A stretch of 64,000 nucleotides of DNA. It comes from Rathayibacter sp. SW19. Lineage in GTDB: Bacteria > Actinomycetota > Actinomycetes > Actinomycetales > Microbacteriaceae. The DNA is taken from contig NZ_CP133020.1 of assembly GCF_030866825.1 (NCBI RefSeq), positions 434,001 through 498,000 on the forward strand, given 5' to 3'. The position numbers and the translations under genes are program-made. The notes beneath the pieces are model-generated. The model was not told the origin of the DNA, made no database searches, and worked only from the letters and a program-made list of their open reading frames with translations. This document shows, piece by piece, positions 1 to 8,409 of this stretch (positions are counted from its first letter, which is position 1; each line of letters begins with the position of its first letter).

Positions 1-222
1 TTGGGCGGAAGCGTGCTTGCCGCAACCGACTCAGTGCTACGCCGCGCTCTGACCGCGGAACTCTCTGTTGCCGTTCCCGGCTGCGCCATCGTGGCCACCG
101 GAGCAGTTCCCATTCTCGGCACTGTGCTTGACGCTATGGCCGAAGGTGGTATCGCACTCAACCCAGAACTTCAGGCAGCAGTGCTTAGTGCCTCGATTCC
201 CGAGGGGCTACTCGCGACCTAG
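1..222 (+). CDS. C-terminal end of a BadF/BadG-type sugar kinase (partial)
   Basis: This reading frame is open from the first base to a TAG at 220-222, so it is the tail of a gene that begins outside the window; the TTG at base 1 need not be a start. The end of the protein, with GAVPILGTVLDAM followed by an Ala/Leu-rich helix, resembles the C-terminus of the BadF/BadG/BcrA/BcrD ATPase family, which includes N-acetylglucosamine kinases. Those enzymes phosphorylate amino sugars in the cytoplasm. Only 73 residues are visible and the phosphate-binding motifs lie upstream, so the family call is tentative and the substrate is not determinable. Confidence 0.5.
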   Translation: MGGSVLAATDSVLRRALTAELSVAVPGCAIVATGAVPILGTVLDAMAEGGIALNPELQAAVLSASIPEGLLAT

Positions 223-862
223 CCAACGGTTGCGTCCGATCGAGGGGTGAAGGCGAGATAGGAGGAGTTACGCGCTTCGGATGAGACCCAATCCGGGGCG
301 ATAACACTCCACATGTTGTGGCTCGCTCGCCGGTCTCAATGCCGAGGTCTCCGGCGAAGCCGCCACAGTTGGACGGCTGCCAACCCTTGCCGTCGGCATC
401 GGCACTTCCTGCATCCGAGAGGAAGACGAAATGGCCACGCCGGAACGTTGCGGGTGGGTTCGTGCCGGTAACCGCCTGGCCATTCAGAGTGATCAGGTCG
501 TCTGTCGTCAGTTTCACGTGGACGGCATTGAGCGCCCTGAACGCAAATGCTCACTGGCGAGGCGATCCATGCGGCGCCGGTCCTGGTGGCCTCATTGGGC
601 CGCATTTGAACGAAATCAAGGAAGGTTGACGTAGGCCGCGGCATGCCAGAGTGCTGCTGATACTTGGAAGTGTCGCTGGGTTTTCGTCGGTTTCGCGTTG
701 CCGCCATGGACTAGCGTCCCACGCCTACGCCCGACCTTAGCTGGCACAGAACGGCAACAAGCGGGCTGCAATCCATGTGAACCTAAGTCGTCGCGTTGAC
801 TCCAAAACCGCGGAATTACGCGAGAGAAGAGCCGATCGGCGGGAGCATGACCCACTTTGACA
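223..862. other. Non-coding or decayed stretch before the SIR2 island
   Basis: No convincing gene is present. A minus-strand frame at about 340-517 encodes a stretch of plausible protein composition (KLTTDDLITLNGQAVTGT, then RRGHFVFLSDAG and a Cys-Gly-Gly), preceded upstream by a stop and followed by low-quality sequence. It could be a fragment of a decayed gene whose family I do not recognise. The remainder shows no promoter, repeat or RNA gene that I can support. Confidence 0.35.
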
Positions 863-886
863 GGGTTCAAATCCCTCCATCTCCGC
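863..886 (+). repeat. tRNA-Ser-like 3' end, copy 1 (candidate attachment core)
   Basis: The segment GGGTTCAAATCCCTCC followed by ATCTCCGC has the shape of the T-arm and 3' acceptor strand of a tRNA, probably tRNA-Ser type. No tRNA body precedes it. The same 24 bases recur at 3726-3749 with one difference (A to G). Such 3' tRNA ends are standard crossover cores for tyrosine integrases, so the pair probably marks the two ends of an inserted segment of about 2.9 kb that contains the SIR2 gene. Confidence 0.6.
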
Positions 887-1149
887 AGGGAAATGGCTGA
901 TGAGCGTACTATTACAGTTCCGCAAGTTGTTGATCTGCCTGCGACTACCCGCCTTTGGCCACATTCCTGCCGCCTCAGCACGACCCTCGGCGGTTGAAGG
1001 GGCAAGCGTCAGTCGTGGTTGGCAGCGACTTGGTGGCGTCAGGCGTCGACGTTGCAGGGCATAACCTCGTTCGGTCCGGTCTTGCTGCCTCCTTACTCGA
1101 AGACCGTTCGACAAAGAGGTTCAAAAATCTCTCAGCTTGACGGTAGTGC

Positions 1150-2925
1150 TCAGCCGAAACGTCGACCCTTCCGAAGTTGTTCGTATAGCTCTTCGATCTG
1201 AGTGTTGAACCAATCGCTGTTTTCTTCGTCGAGACCCCATGCCTTAGTGTCGCCATTCTCCGCGAAGTCGATTCCGAGGATCGGCTTCTCCTTCTCACCG
1301 TCACCCGCGCGCCACGTCCACTTTTGGTCGCCGATGAACTCGCCGTGAATCGGCTGGCGGTATTGGTGTTCTGCAAACTGGTAGGCCAACGCTGCTCGGA
1401 ACTCAGCTCGGTCATGCAGTGTTGTGTAGTCCTCGCCTGCGGCGAGTGGCTCGACGAACTCTTGGAGGTCTTCCCGCACGAGGCGACTCTCAGGCCAGTG
1501 GTATTTTGAGCCGGTGAGGGCGAACCGCGGAAGGTTGTTGAGTGTATCTGCAAAGACGTTCCACGGCTGGAGCACCGACCAGGCCGGTTGTGCTGTGTTG
1601 CTGTCGACGAAGATCGAGTGCCATGTGGGCTCCTGCATGATCTTGCGCGCCACGTCCTCGTGGCGCGCCAGCAACGCCGCCATGGTTCCGGCCCGCATCA
1701 GAAGTAATGCTGGGACGTGCAGGTACTTGAGCCACCAGGAGTTTGCCCAGTCCGGCCTCCGAGCAGCCATTGAGCGTCGAAGCACTTCCACCCATAAGTC
1801 GGTGTGTTGACGATCGCGATCCAGCAGGATGCCGTTCGTGTAGAGCTTGAGGAGGGTGGCCGTGTGCGTCCTCAAATCCGCGAGACCGGCTTCGGCACCG
1901 TCCCAGTCTGGGGGTTGGGTCCATTTCACTGCCTCTTCGAGGAACTCCGAAAGCTTGACCAACTCCGCATCAAACAGGTCTCGAACCTCGATGTGCCTGA
2001 CTGGATCTGGTAGAACTCTCTTCAGACGACCAAGCGCAAGATTGACCGAGTCGGGCGATTCTCCCATAGTTTCCAAGGCGTCAATGCGCGAGAGTAAGTC
2101 GGGAAAGAACTCGTCTGCGGTCAGCCCCTCGATGATATGGGAGCCGGATCGAGCGGTGAGTCGTTGGGCGACACCTCCAGGAGCGGAGCGTGCGACCCAG
2201 TACAGTGGGTATCTGCGGTTCGCGTTCGCTTCGATCGCTGACACCAGCGCCGCATCCCAGTCGCCGGACCAACCACTGACGATCAAGCCGTATTCATCCA
2301 AGACACGAGTGAGCAGTCGTTTGATGGGCGTCGGGTACGAAGCCAACTCGTCGACCGTGTTGCGCTGATCAAGGCTCGCATAGTCCCCGTGCAGTTTGAT
2401 CACGGTGCACGCCATATGTTGTAGTGGCTCCATTCCGGTTGCCTTGGCTGCGGAGTCGATGACCTGCACCGTGACGCCCTCGGCCTGTAAGGCCGACTCC
2501 ATCAATCGGTCGAAATTAGTCGTCACGATCACCCGGATGATTCCTTTGCGGACCAAGGCCGCAATCGCCTTGTGAGCGCTACCGGGTACCTTTTTACCAT
2601 CGGTTCGGTCGTCGTCTGTCGGCTCGAAGAATCTTGCAAGCAGGGCCCGCCGCGCACTCCGAGTCGAGGCGAGCGCGGCCAGGACGGACGAGTATCCGAG
2701 TTCGCCTTCGCCGTTGACCGCCCACCATTTATCGGCATCGAATGTCGCTCCAGGGCTTTCTCCTCCGGCGACCGCCGCCTTTCTGACCAGAGATTCGACA
2801 ACGCCCCAGCCAGTCGGGATCCCAGCGCCGGTCGAGGCCCCTGAACCGAGCAAGAGCGCGTAAACACCTGGCTGGCTGTCTAGCGCAGTCGCCAAGCTCA
2901 AGCGAGGATCAAGGATAGTGGCCAT
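1150..2925 (-). CDS. SIR2-domain protein, probable antiviral NADase-type effector
   Basis: The 591-residue protein has an N-terminal SIR2-like domain. It shows the nucleotide-binding motif GSGAST-GAGIPTGW at residues 27-40, TTNFDRLMESAL from 135, KLHGDY at 177-182 and SGWSGDWD at 217-224. The remaining 350 residues form a helical C-terminal region that I do not recognise. In phage-defence proteins (for example Thoeris and the DSR systems) this fold depletes NAD+ during infection; that role is inferred here, not shown. No partner gene lies beside it. It is the only sizeable gene between the two tRNA-like cores at 863 and 3726, which supports horizontal acquisition. The start is the first ATG, with the SIR2 motif at the usual distance. 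Confidence 0.85.
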   Translation of the reverse strand: MATILDPRLSLATALDSQPGVYALLLGSGASTGAGIPTGWGVVESLVRKAAVAGGESPGATFDADKWWAVNGEGELGYSSVLAALASTRSARRALLARFFEPTDDDRTDGKKVPGSAHKAIAALVRKGIIRVIVTTNFDRLMESALQAEGVTVQVIDSAAKATGMEPLQHMACTVIKLHGDYASLDQRNTVDELASYPTPIKRLLTRVLDEYGLIVSGWSGDWDAALVSAIEANANRRYPLYWVARSAPGGVAQRLTARSGSHIIEGLTADEFFPDLLSRIDALETMGESPDSVNLALGRLKRVLPDPVRHIEVRDLFDAELVKLSEFLEEAVKWTQPPDWDGAEAGLADLRTHTATLLKLYTNGILLDRDRQHTDLWVEVLRRSMAARRPDWANSWWLKYLHVPALLLMRAGTMAALLARHEDVARKIMQEPTWHSIFVDSNTAQPAWSVLQPWNVFADTLNNLPRFALTGSKYHWPESRLVREDLQEFVEPLAAGEDYTTLHDRAEFRAALAYQFAEHQYRQPIHGEFIGDQKWTWRAGDGEKEKPILGIDFAENGDTKAWGLDEENSDWFNTQIEELYEQLRKGRRFG

Positions 2926-3600
2926 GTCGTCAACATATCGCCACCCACCGTCGTCCCGCAGATTTCTGGTTCCCGGTTTCCTCGACCTGACCCGAGATTG
3001 CGGTCAGGCAAGCGCGAAGCAACCACCGCTGTGATGGGCCAGGGCTGAGATGCCTCAGGGCATCGCGGGTTCGTGCTTACGTCTTGCGCTCGTGGGAGAA
3101 ATTCGCACTGTCTTAGCGCTTGTTGATTGAGCTTGGCGCTTGCATAATGCCTGCGGCCTGGCGGTCCGAGAGACGCCTCAATCGAGCTGAATGATTGTGT
3201 TGCGAGTCCAAGACATTGGTAGTTGGCGCCGGTAAAGAGTAAGTCGGCGTTCCGCCAGGAGCGCCATACTGTTCCACGTTAAGCACGACCTCCGAATGTC
3301 ACTTTCGATGTCCAAACAGCAAAAGCTCTGGCCACGTTCGATTCCAACAGTAGGACCGCCTTCGGCGCCCGGGGCTCGTCGTCGCCCTGTTGCCTCACGG
3401 GCAGTAATGATGTTGTTTTTGTCGAGTTGGAGCTGAGGGTCGGGCGTGTTGCCTGCCCGGGGTGCGGTGGCAGTGGGCCGAGGCAAGGCATCCGGTCGAC
3501 GGCAGCTGCGGTTCCGGGGCAGTGCGAGCGTACATTCCCGACTGTCGCCGGTTTAGAGTGGCCGGCCCGCGAATCGTAATGGCCTACCGCAACTACCAAC
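2926..3600. other. Intergenic remainder of the SIR2 island
   Basis: About 0.7 kb upstream of the SIR2 gene without an intact gene. It should contain the promoter of the SIR2 gene, but no clear -35/-10 pair can be named. The right part includes a possible transposase fragment, described separately. No recombinase gene is present, so the island could not move by itself. Confidence 0.6.
3391..3581 (+). pseudogene. Possible N-terminal fragment of an ISL3-type transposase
   Basis: One forward frame reads DVVFVELELRVGRVACPGCG, followed by GSGPRQGIRS, and ends at a TAA at about 3579. A hydrophobic beta-strand followed by a CPxCG knuckle is the layout of the N-terminal zinc-binding domain of ISL3-family transposases. 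There is no start codon in context, no catalytic domain downstream and no visible inverted repeat, so at most this is a remnant. It could be a chance reading frame. Confidence 0.3.
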
Positions 3601-3604
3601 CCTG

Positions 3605-3623
3605 TGGCAACAAAATGGCAACA
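3605..3623 (+). repeat. Left pair of arm-type integrase sites (TGGCAACA x2)
   Basis: TGGCAACA occurs at 3605-3612 and again at 3616-3623, an 11-bp spacing. The same doublet with the same 11-bp spacing is found at 3799-3817 on the other side of the tRNA-like core. Short paired direct repeats flanking a core are the arrangement of arm-type binding sites for tyrosine integrases. Confidence 0.5.
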
Positions 3624-3725
3624 ACTGTGCTCGGTTGTGCTAATTGGAGAGTGCCGTGGTGCGCCAGGAAGCCCAGTAATTCAGCGAATAGTCACGGATG
3701 GCTGGCAGATTTTGAAGTCACGCGA

Positions 3726-3749
3726 GGGTTCAAATCCCTCCGTCTCCGC
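3726..3749 (+). repeat. tRNA-Ser-like 3' end, copy 2 (candidate attachment core)
   Basis: GGGTTCAAATCCCTCC followed by GTCTCCGC is the second copy of the tRNA 3' end seen at 863-886. It is flanked on both sides by the TGGCAACA doublets, so this copy has the architecture of a complete attP-like site rather than of a simple attR. Confidence 0.6.
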
Positions 3750-3798
3750 CCTTGTCTTATCTGGTCAGACAATGTTTCCGTAACAAATATCAGACCAT

Positions 3799-3817
3799 TG
3801 GCAAGAATCTGGCAACA
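3799..3817 (+). repeat. Right pair of arm-type integrase sites
   Basis: TGGCAAGA (3799-3806) and TGGCAACA (3810-3817) form the second doublet. Start-to-start spacing is 11 bp, matching the left doublet at 3605. See the core at 3726. Confidence 0.5.
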
Positions 3818-3899
3818 GTCCAGTTAATCCTTGCCGACCATAACCGCGCAAGGCGATTGGCGTGGATGACGCTGTCGGCCGGCCTGCGCGAAGCCGGCG

Positions 3900-4487
3900 T
3901 CAGCCGCGAGCCCACGGGACCGTCTTGCGCATCACGGTCTTGCTCTTGCCGATGTGACGCTCGAACGTGAATCCCACCCTCTCGAACATGGGCCTCGTGC
4001 CGTTGTGGAGGAACGAGGACGACGTCCTCTTGCCTGGCGCGAGCTCGTTGGGGAACGAGACCACCTCGCCCCCGCCGGCCCGCGCGATCAGCTCGAGCGC
4101 ACCATCCAACGCCTCCCGTGCCACTCCCGAACGTCGGTGGTCGCGGTCGACGAAAAAGCAAGTGATGCGCCACGGCGCCGGCTTGGTCTCGCCCGCGTCG
4201 TACTCCTTGCGGTGGTAGATGCGCGGCAGTTCGACCGGGCTGCCGTACTCGCACCACCCGATAGCGTCGTCGCCGTCGAAGACGAGCGCGGCGTGCGCGA
4301 CACCCTCCGCCACGAGTCTCTGCTTGAACGTCGGCCCGTGGTAGTCGCTCTTGACGGTGTGCTCCGTGTCGTTGTGGAACCACGAGCAGTAGCACCCGCC
4401 CCAGACCCCGTTGTGCTTCTGCGCGAGCGCAAGCCACGCCGGGAAGGTCTCGGGAGTCAGCGGTTTGATCACGTGCAGAATCGTCAC
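3900..4487 (-). CDS. GNAT-family N-acetyltransferase
   Basis: The protein of about 195 residues has the general layout of a GNAT acyltransferase, which transfers an acyl group from acyl-CoA to an amine. The central strand ITCFFVDRDHRRSGVAREAL (about residues 108-127) matches the acetyl-CoA pyrophosphate loop pattern (R-R-x-G-x-A). A conserved-looking FERVGFTFE strand lies near the C-terminus. I place the start at the GTG at 4487 because GGAGG lies five bases upstream; an in-frame GTG at 4493 directly abuts that site and is less likely. The gene is alone on this strand next to the putative attachment site. The substrate is unknown. Confidence 0.75.
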   Translation of the reverse strand: MTILHVIKPLTPETFPAWLALAQKHNGVWGGCYCSWFHNDTEHTVKSDYHGPTFKQRLVAEGVAHAALVFDGDDAIGWCEYGSPVELPRIYHRKEYDAGETKPAPWRITCFFVDRDHRRSGVAREALDGALELIARAGGGEVVSFPNELAPGKRTSSSFLHNGTRPMFERVGFTFERHIGKSKTVMRKTVPWARG

Positions 4488-4800
4488 GCACACCTCCGGG
4501 GTTGTCTCGGGAATAAGTTCAACAAGATCAGGAAGCAGGCTTCGTCGCAGGGGAGTCGGCGACGCGTAGGACTCCCGTGTTGCCGTCCTGGTCGGCGGTC
4601 ACGGTGAGCGACGGGTTTGACCTGGTTGCTTTAGCTTCCTCCGCGTCTGCCGAGGGTTGCGCCTACCGACGGGTGCTCCGCTGGTCTATGATCGCGACGT
4701 GATCTTCGTGATGGACGTCAGACAGGGCTAGCTCCCGCGTGTCGCTGAGGCGCGCGGGCGATGCATGCTGCCCTGTCAACCTCCACACGAAAGTCTTTCG
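4488..4800. other. Divergent intergenic region
   Basis: A 313-bp region between the leftward acetyltransferase and the rightward MFS gene. It must hold both promoters, but I see no strong promoter, repeat or RNA gene. Confidence 0.5.
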
Positions 4801-6054
4801 ATGTCCGTCCTTCTCGGGCGACGCGCACGTGACGCGTCGCTGACTGCTTCCCTCGTTTTCGTCTCCATCGCCACCGGCCTCTTCCTGCCGCTCTCGCTGG
4901 TGTTCTTCACCGAACTCACCGTCATCCCGCTGAGCGTCGTCGGCGTCATAGTCGGACTGTCCGGCCTCGCCTCGGTCCCGGTTCCCGCCATGGCCGGGCG
5001 CCTCGCCGACCGTTATGGCGCGATCCGACTCGTCGTGGTCGCGCAGACGATTCAGGCGGTCGCCTTCGCCGGGTATGTCTTCGCCCGGGATTCATTGAGC
5101 GTCTTCGTCGTGACGGCATTGATGTCTATCGGTGGCCGGCTGTTCTGGTCCACGATTTTCGCGGCCGTCGCCGACCACGCCGGCGACGATGCTCGGCAAC
5201 AGCATTGGTTCGCCATCACCAACATTGCACGCACGGCCGGACTCGCCGCCGGCGGTGTCATCACCGGCATCGTACTCACCGTTCCCGGCACGACCGTCTA
5301 CATCATGCTCGCGGATGCCGCGGCGCTCTGCCTCGCGGCATCCGCAGTGCTTATGCTGCCCGCCGCTGCATGGCAGTCGTTGACGCGGTCCTCGTCGCCG
5401 CAGTCGCTGCCATCCCAGTCGCCGTCGCCAGACAGCGTGCTCCGGGACGCCCGCTTCCTCGGTCTTCTCACCACCAACACGGTGTTCGCCATCTCGACAC
5501 TGCTCCTTGGGCTCACCATTCCGGTGGTCGTGCACGACGCGCTCAACGGCCCGGGATGGCTGAGTTCGGTCGTGCTCGTCGGGAACGCGCTCATCATTTC
5601 GAGCCTCGGCATCGTAGGTGCGCGCCGGGCTGCCCGGCATCGCCCTTTCAGCGTGCTCCGAATGGCCGCCACCTGCTGGGCCGCCGGATGCGCCCTCCTC
5701 GCTATTGCCGCATCCACCGCCCTCCCAGTCGCCATGGCCATACTCGCCGCCGCGGTCTTCGCTTTCAGCTTCGCCGAGATCCTGCACGCCCCGACGTCGG
5801 TCGCCATCGTGAGCTCGATGGCCGCCACGAGGCGACGCGGCGACTACCTCGCGGTGTGGCAATACTCGTTCATGGCGGCCGAAATCATCTGCCCGATACT
5901 GTTCGGCACTCTTTTCACCGTGCAGCACGCAGCACCATTCCTCGTCGTGCTCGCACTAAATCTGGTCGCACTCGCCGCACTTACACTCCTGCAGCGACCA
6001 TCCCGTGTCGGTCTGGGCCTGCACTGCGAAGTTCGGGATGGACCCGGCGGCTGA
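4801..6054 (+). CDS. MFS transporter
   Basis: A 417-residue integral membrane protein with about 12 hydrophobic segments. The loop between helices 2 and 3 reads GRLADRYGAIRL, the classical major facilitator motif A. Such proteins exchange or export small molecules with protons; drug-type export is the commonest role for this length, but the substrate cannot be read from sequence. I chose the ATG at 4801 because the first helix begins shortly after it. An in-frame ATG at 4765 would add 12 residues and has no better ribosome site. A small hairpin, GCGTTC-atca-GAACGC at 6059-6074, follows the stop and may help end transcription against the converging gene. Confidence 0.8.
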   Translation: MSVLLGRRARDASLTASLVFVSIATGLFLPLSLVFFTELTVIPLSVVGVIVGLSGLASVPVPAMAGRLADRYGAIRLVVVAQTIQAVAFAGYVFARDSLSVFVVTALMSIGGRLFWSTIFAAVADHAGDDARQQHWFAITNIARTAGLAAGGVITGIVLTVPGTTVYIMLADAAALCLAASAVLMLPAAAWQSLTRSSSPQSLPSQSPSPDSVLRDARFLGLLTTNTVFAISTLLLGLTIPVVVHDALNGPGWLSSVVLVGNALIISSLGIVGARRAARHRPFSVLRMAATCWAAGCALLAIAASTALPVAMAILAAAVFAFSFAEILHAPTSVAIVSSMAATRRRGDYLAVWQYSFMAAEIICPILFGTLFTVQHAAPFLVVLALNLVALAALTLLQRPSRVGLGLHCEVRDGPGG

Positions 6055-6199
6055 GCACGCGTTCATCAGAACGCGATGGCAGAATCCGTCCGTCACCCAA
6101 CGATCTGCCGATAGCGTTGCTGCTGATGGCGTGCAGGACAGGCCTGGATAACGCACATGATGATCTGCGATGGCGGCGTTCTAAGTGCGTGCCTGGAGT

Positions 6200-7534
6200 T
6201 CAGGAGTCCCAGATTGGACCGAATGCGGGGATGTCGCGGCGTTCGAACTCGCCGACGACTCGGTCGGTGACGGACTTGTTCGCGACGCAGATCACGGCAT
6301 CCGCCCCGGAGATGACATACGCGTCGTAGGACAGCGTGAACACATCGGGTTTGCCCTGCTCGGAGGTGTTCCAGATCACCGCTTCGGGTTGCGCGGTGGT
6401 CACCTCGTGGAGGAGTCCATCGCCGTAGGTCTCTCGCGGGGCCTTGGTGACCCACACCAGTCGGGCACCCTGCGTGTCGGTCAGGAGATGCCCCAGCACG
6501 GGACCGATACCGCTTCCGGTGACCACGTACAGTACCCGGGAGAAAAGCCGCTTCGCATTCGCGACCCCGGCGGTGGGAATGCCTCGGACCCACACGTGCG
6601 TCGGGGGCTGATCGATGAACTGCGAGGTCCATCCGCCCGCCCGCGATACCACCATGCGATAACCGGAGTCTCCGGATACTGCCGGCACGCACGCGAACGG
6701 GTGCCAGCCGAACAACGGATGCCGACTGATCGCACGCGTCGTACCCACCGGCGGAACGGATCCGTGATCCAGCCGCACGATTGCCGCGTGACGAGAGGGG
6801 TGTTCGACCGTGATTGCCACCCTCCGCAGCAACAGCCACGGCCATGCCGCGAGCACGGTCGACGCCACGAGCATCCAGAAGATCGGCGAGGTGAACAACG
6901 CCTCGCCGAAGGTGCGCGCCGGGGTTTGCAGTTGCGCAAGGAGCAGCGCGTTGATCCACGAAAACAGGAACACCGTCCAGGTGCCGAAACGATGGGACGC
7001 CTCGAACAGGTCATGGTGTCGGGTACGCAACCCGGGCGTCGCCAGAACGCAGATGGCGAGCAACAGGACCGCGATCGCCAGCGCGAAACCCACCGAGAAA
7101 TCGTCGTAGCCCAATTCCCCGTTGGCCCACGCGGGGGCCAGGAGCACAACGTAGAGCACGTACCAGGCCGTGCCGGACAGGGCGCCGCCGACATGCAGGC
7201 CGCCGACGTGATAGTACTGTGCGAACCGCCAACGTAACCGCAACGGCCACGACGACGGTGGCCGCGTCGCCGCCCAGGAGATGAAGTTCACCATCCAGTG
7301 CTGGCGCGGCAGAACCGCGAACAAGATGTTCAGCTGGGAAATCGCCGCGATGAACTGCAAGCTAGTCGCGTGCGGCTGCCACCATCCAGCCACCATGCCC
7401 CACGCGAACACGACGACATTCACGACGAGCACGCCGATGAGCAGTACAACGTAGAGCATGACCCGCGCGCGGTCGCGCACGTGCGGCTCGGCGGCAGCTG
7501 CGAACGTGGTTAGAGGCTCGTTTGTCGCATCCAT
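6200..7534 (-). CDS. Multi-pass membrane protein with ferredoxin-reductase-like C-terminus
   Basis: The 444-residue protein has about six to eight membrane helices in residues 20-270, with several histidines that could bind haem, and then a soluble region. The soluble part contains RVLYVVTGSGIGPVLGHLL, which resembles the NAD(P)-binding loop of ferredoxin-NADP reductases. The layout recalls ferric-reductase-like proteins and the fungal TmpA group of oxidoreductases, so a membrane electron-transfer role is likely. The partner is unknown. The start is set at the ATG at 7534; 78 further in-frame codons upstream are low in hydrophobicity, rich in Cys and unlikely to be translated. It faces the PadR-ABC1 operon across a 300-bp region. 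Confidence 0.6.
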   Translation of the reverse strand: MDATNEPLTTFAAAAEPHVRDRARVMLYVVLLIGVLVVNVVVFAWGMVAGWWQPHATSLQFIAAISQLNILFAVLPRQHWMVNFISWAATRPPSSWPLRLRWRFAQYYHVGGLHVGGALSGTAWYVLYVVLLAPAWANGELGYDDFSVGFALAIAVLLLAICVLATPGLRTRHHDLFEASHRFGTWTVFLFSWINALLLAQLQTPARTFGEALFTSPIFWMLVASTVLAAWPWLLLRRVAITVEHPSRHAAIVRLDHGSVPPVGTTRAISRHPLFGWHPFACVPAVSGDSGYRMVVSRAGGWTSQFIDQPPTHVWVRGIPTAGVANAKRLFSRVLYVVTGSGIGPVLGHLLTDTQGARLVWVTKAPRETYGDGLLHEVTTAQPEAVIWNTSEQGKPDVFTLSYDAYVISGADAVICVANKSVTDRVVGEFERRDIPAFGPIWDS

Positions 7535-7774
7535 GGGTTCATTTTTTTTCTTATCGTGAGCCGACCCGAAAACCGTGCAATATGGAAACGGGCGGGCATT
7601 TGTCCCAGTTGAGGCGCACCCGAACGACCCGCACATGAGCCAGGAATGCCAGAATATCAGCGGAGCGTCTTTGCACACCTGTTGTACATGCTCTTCTGAC
7701 GCACTTCTCGGCGCCACCCCTCGTCGAGACGAGAAATAATGAACCACAAGAATTCTCGACACAACCAATTCTGA

Positions 7775-7786
7775 ACGATATATCGT
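7775..7786. promoter_or_regulatory. Palindromic operator, probably for the PadR regulator
   Basis: ACGATATATCGT is a perfect 12-bp palindrome 48 bp before the padR-like start, in an AT-rich stretch that continues TAGTATGTCGT. PadR proteins commonly bind such ATAT-centred palindromes in front of their own genes, so autoregulation is the likely function. Confidence 0.6.
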
Positions 7787-7833
7787 AGTATGTCGTCGAG
7801 GCCGAGTTGAGCCTCGAGATCGGAGAGGTCATC

Positions 7834-8406
7834 ATGAGCGGTTCATCCACCGGCGGCGGCTTCGGCTCCCGCAGTTTCGGTAGCGGGCGGGCGGGTGCCG
7901 TCGGCCCGCACTTGGCAGAAGCGGTCGATCAGCTACGTGCGATGTTCGAGCAGCGCGTCGCCCCCCGGATGGCGCGTGGCGACGTGCGCGCCGCCATCCT
8001 CACGCTGTTGGCCGAGAAGCCGATGCACGGTTACCAGATCATCGCTGAGATCAATGAGCGCAGCGGCGGCGCGTGGAAGCCGAGCGCGGGCTCGGTGTAT
8101 CCGACGCTGCAGCTGCTCGCCGATGAGGACCTTGTCAGCGTCGAAGTGGCGGACGGCCGAAAGACCTACTCGCTCACCGATCAAGGGCGCGCTGAGGCGG
8201 AAGCCGCAGCCGACAAGGGAGCGCCGTGGGAGGCATCCGATCGCGGTGACCTGCTCGGCATGGGCGCTCTGCCCAAATCGGGCATGGCGTTGGCGCAGGC
8301 CGCCGCGCAGGTGAAGCACACGGGTACTCCCGAACAGGTCGAACAGGCTGTGGCCGTGCTCGACGAGGCCCGCCGCAAGCTCTACACAATCCTCGCCCAA
8401 GGCTGA
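7834..8406 (+). CDS. PadR-family transcriptional regulator
   Basis: The 190-residue protein carries a winged-helix domain of the PadR type: AAILTLLAEKPMHGYQIIAEI, then WKPSAGSVYPTLQLLADEDLV and a wing ending in YSLTDQGR. These are the standard PadR landmarks. A Gly/Ser-rich N-terminal tail of about 25 residues precedes it and a short helical C-terminus would dimerise. I start it at the ATG at 7834, which has GGAGAGG upstream; an in-frame codon at 7807 has none. The stop lies 3 bp before the ABC1 kinase gene, so the two are one operon, and the palindrome at 7775 suggests self-repression. Confidence 0.85.
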   Translation: MSGSSTGGGFGSRSFGSGRAGAVGPHLAEAVDQLRAMFEQRVAPRMARGDVRAAILTLLAEKPMHGYQIIAEINERSGGAWKPSAGSVYPTLQLLADEDLVSVEVADGRKTYSLTDQGRAEAEAAADKGAPWEASDRGDLLGMGALPKSGMALAQAAAQVKHTGTPEQVEQAVAVLDEARRKLYTILAQG

Positions 8407-8409
8407 CGG

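Noticed and set aside
863..886. Complete tRNA-Ser gene at either core copy
   Set aside because: Only the T-arm and acceptor 3' strand are present; no D-arm or anticodon arm precedes either copy.
5205..6329. Long plus-strand frame of 374 codons inside the MFS gene
   Set aside because: Arg/His-rich shadow of the transporter frame.
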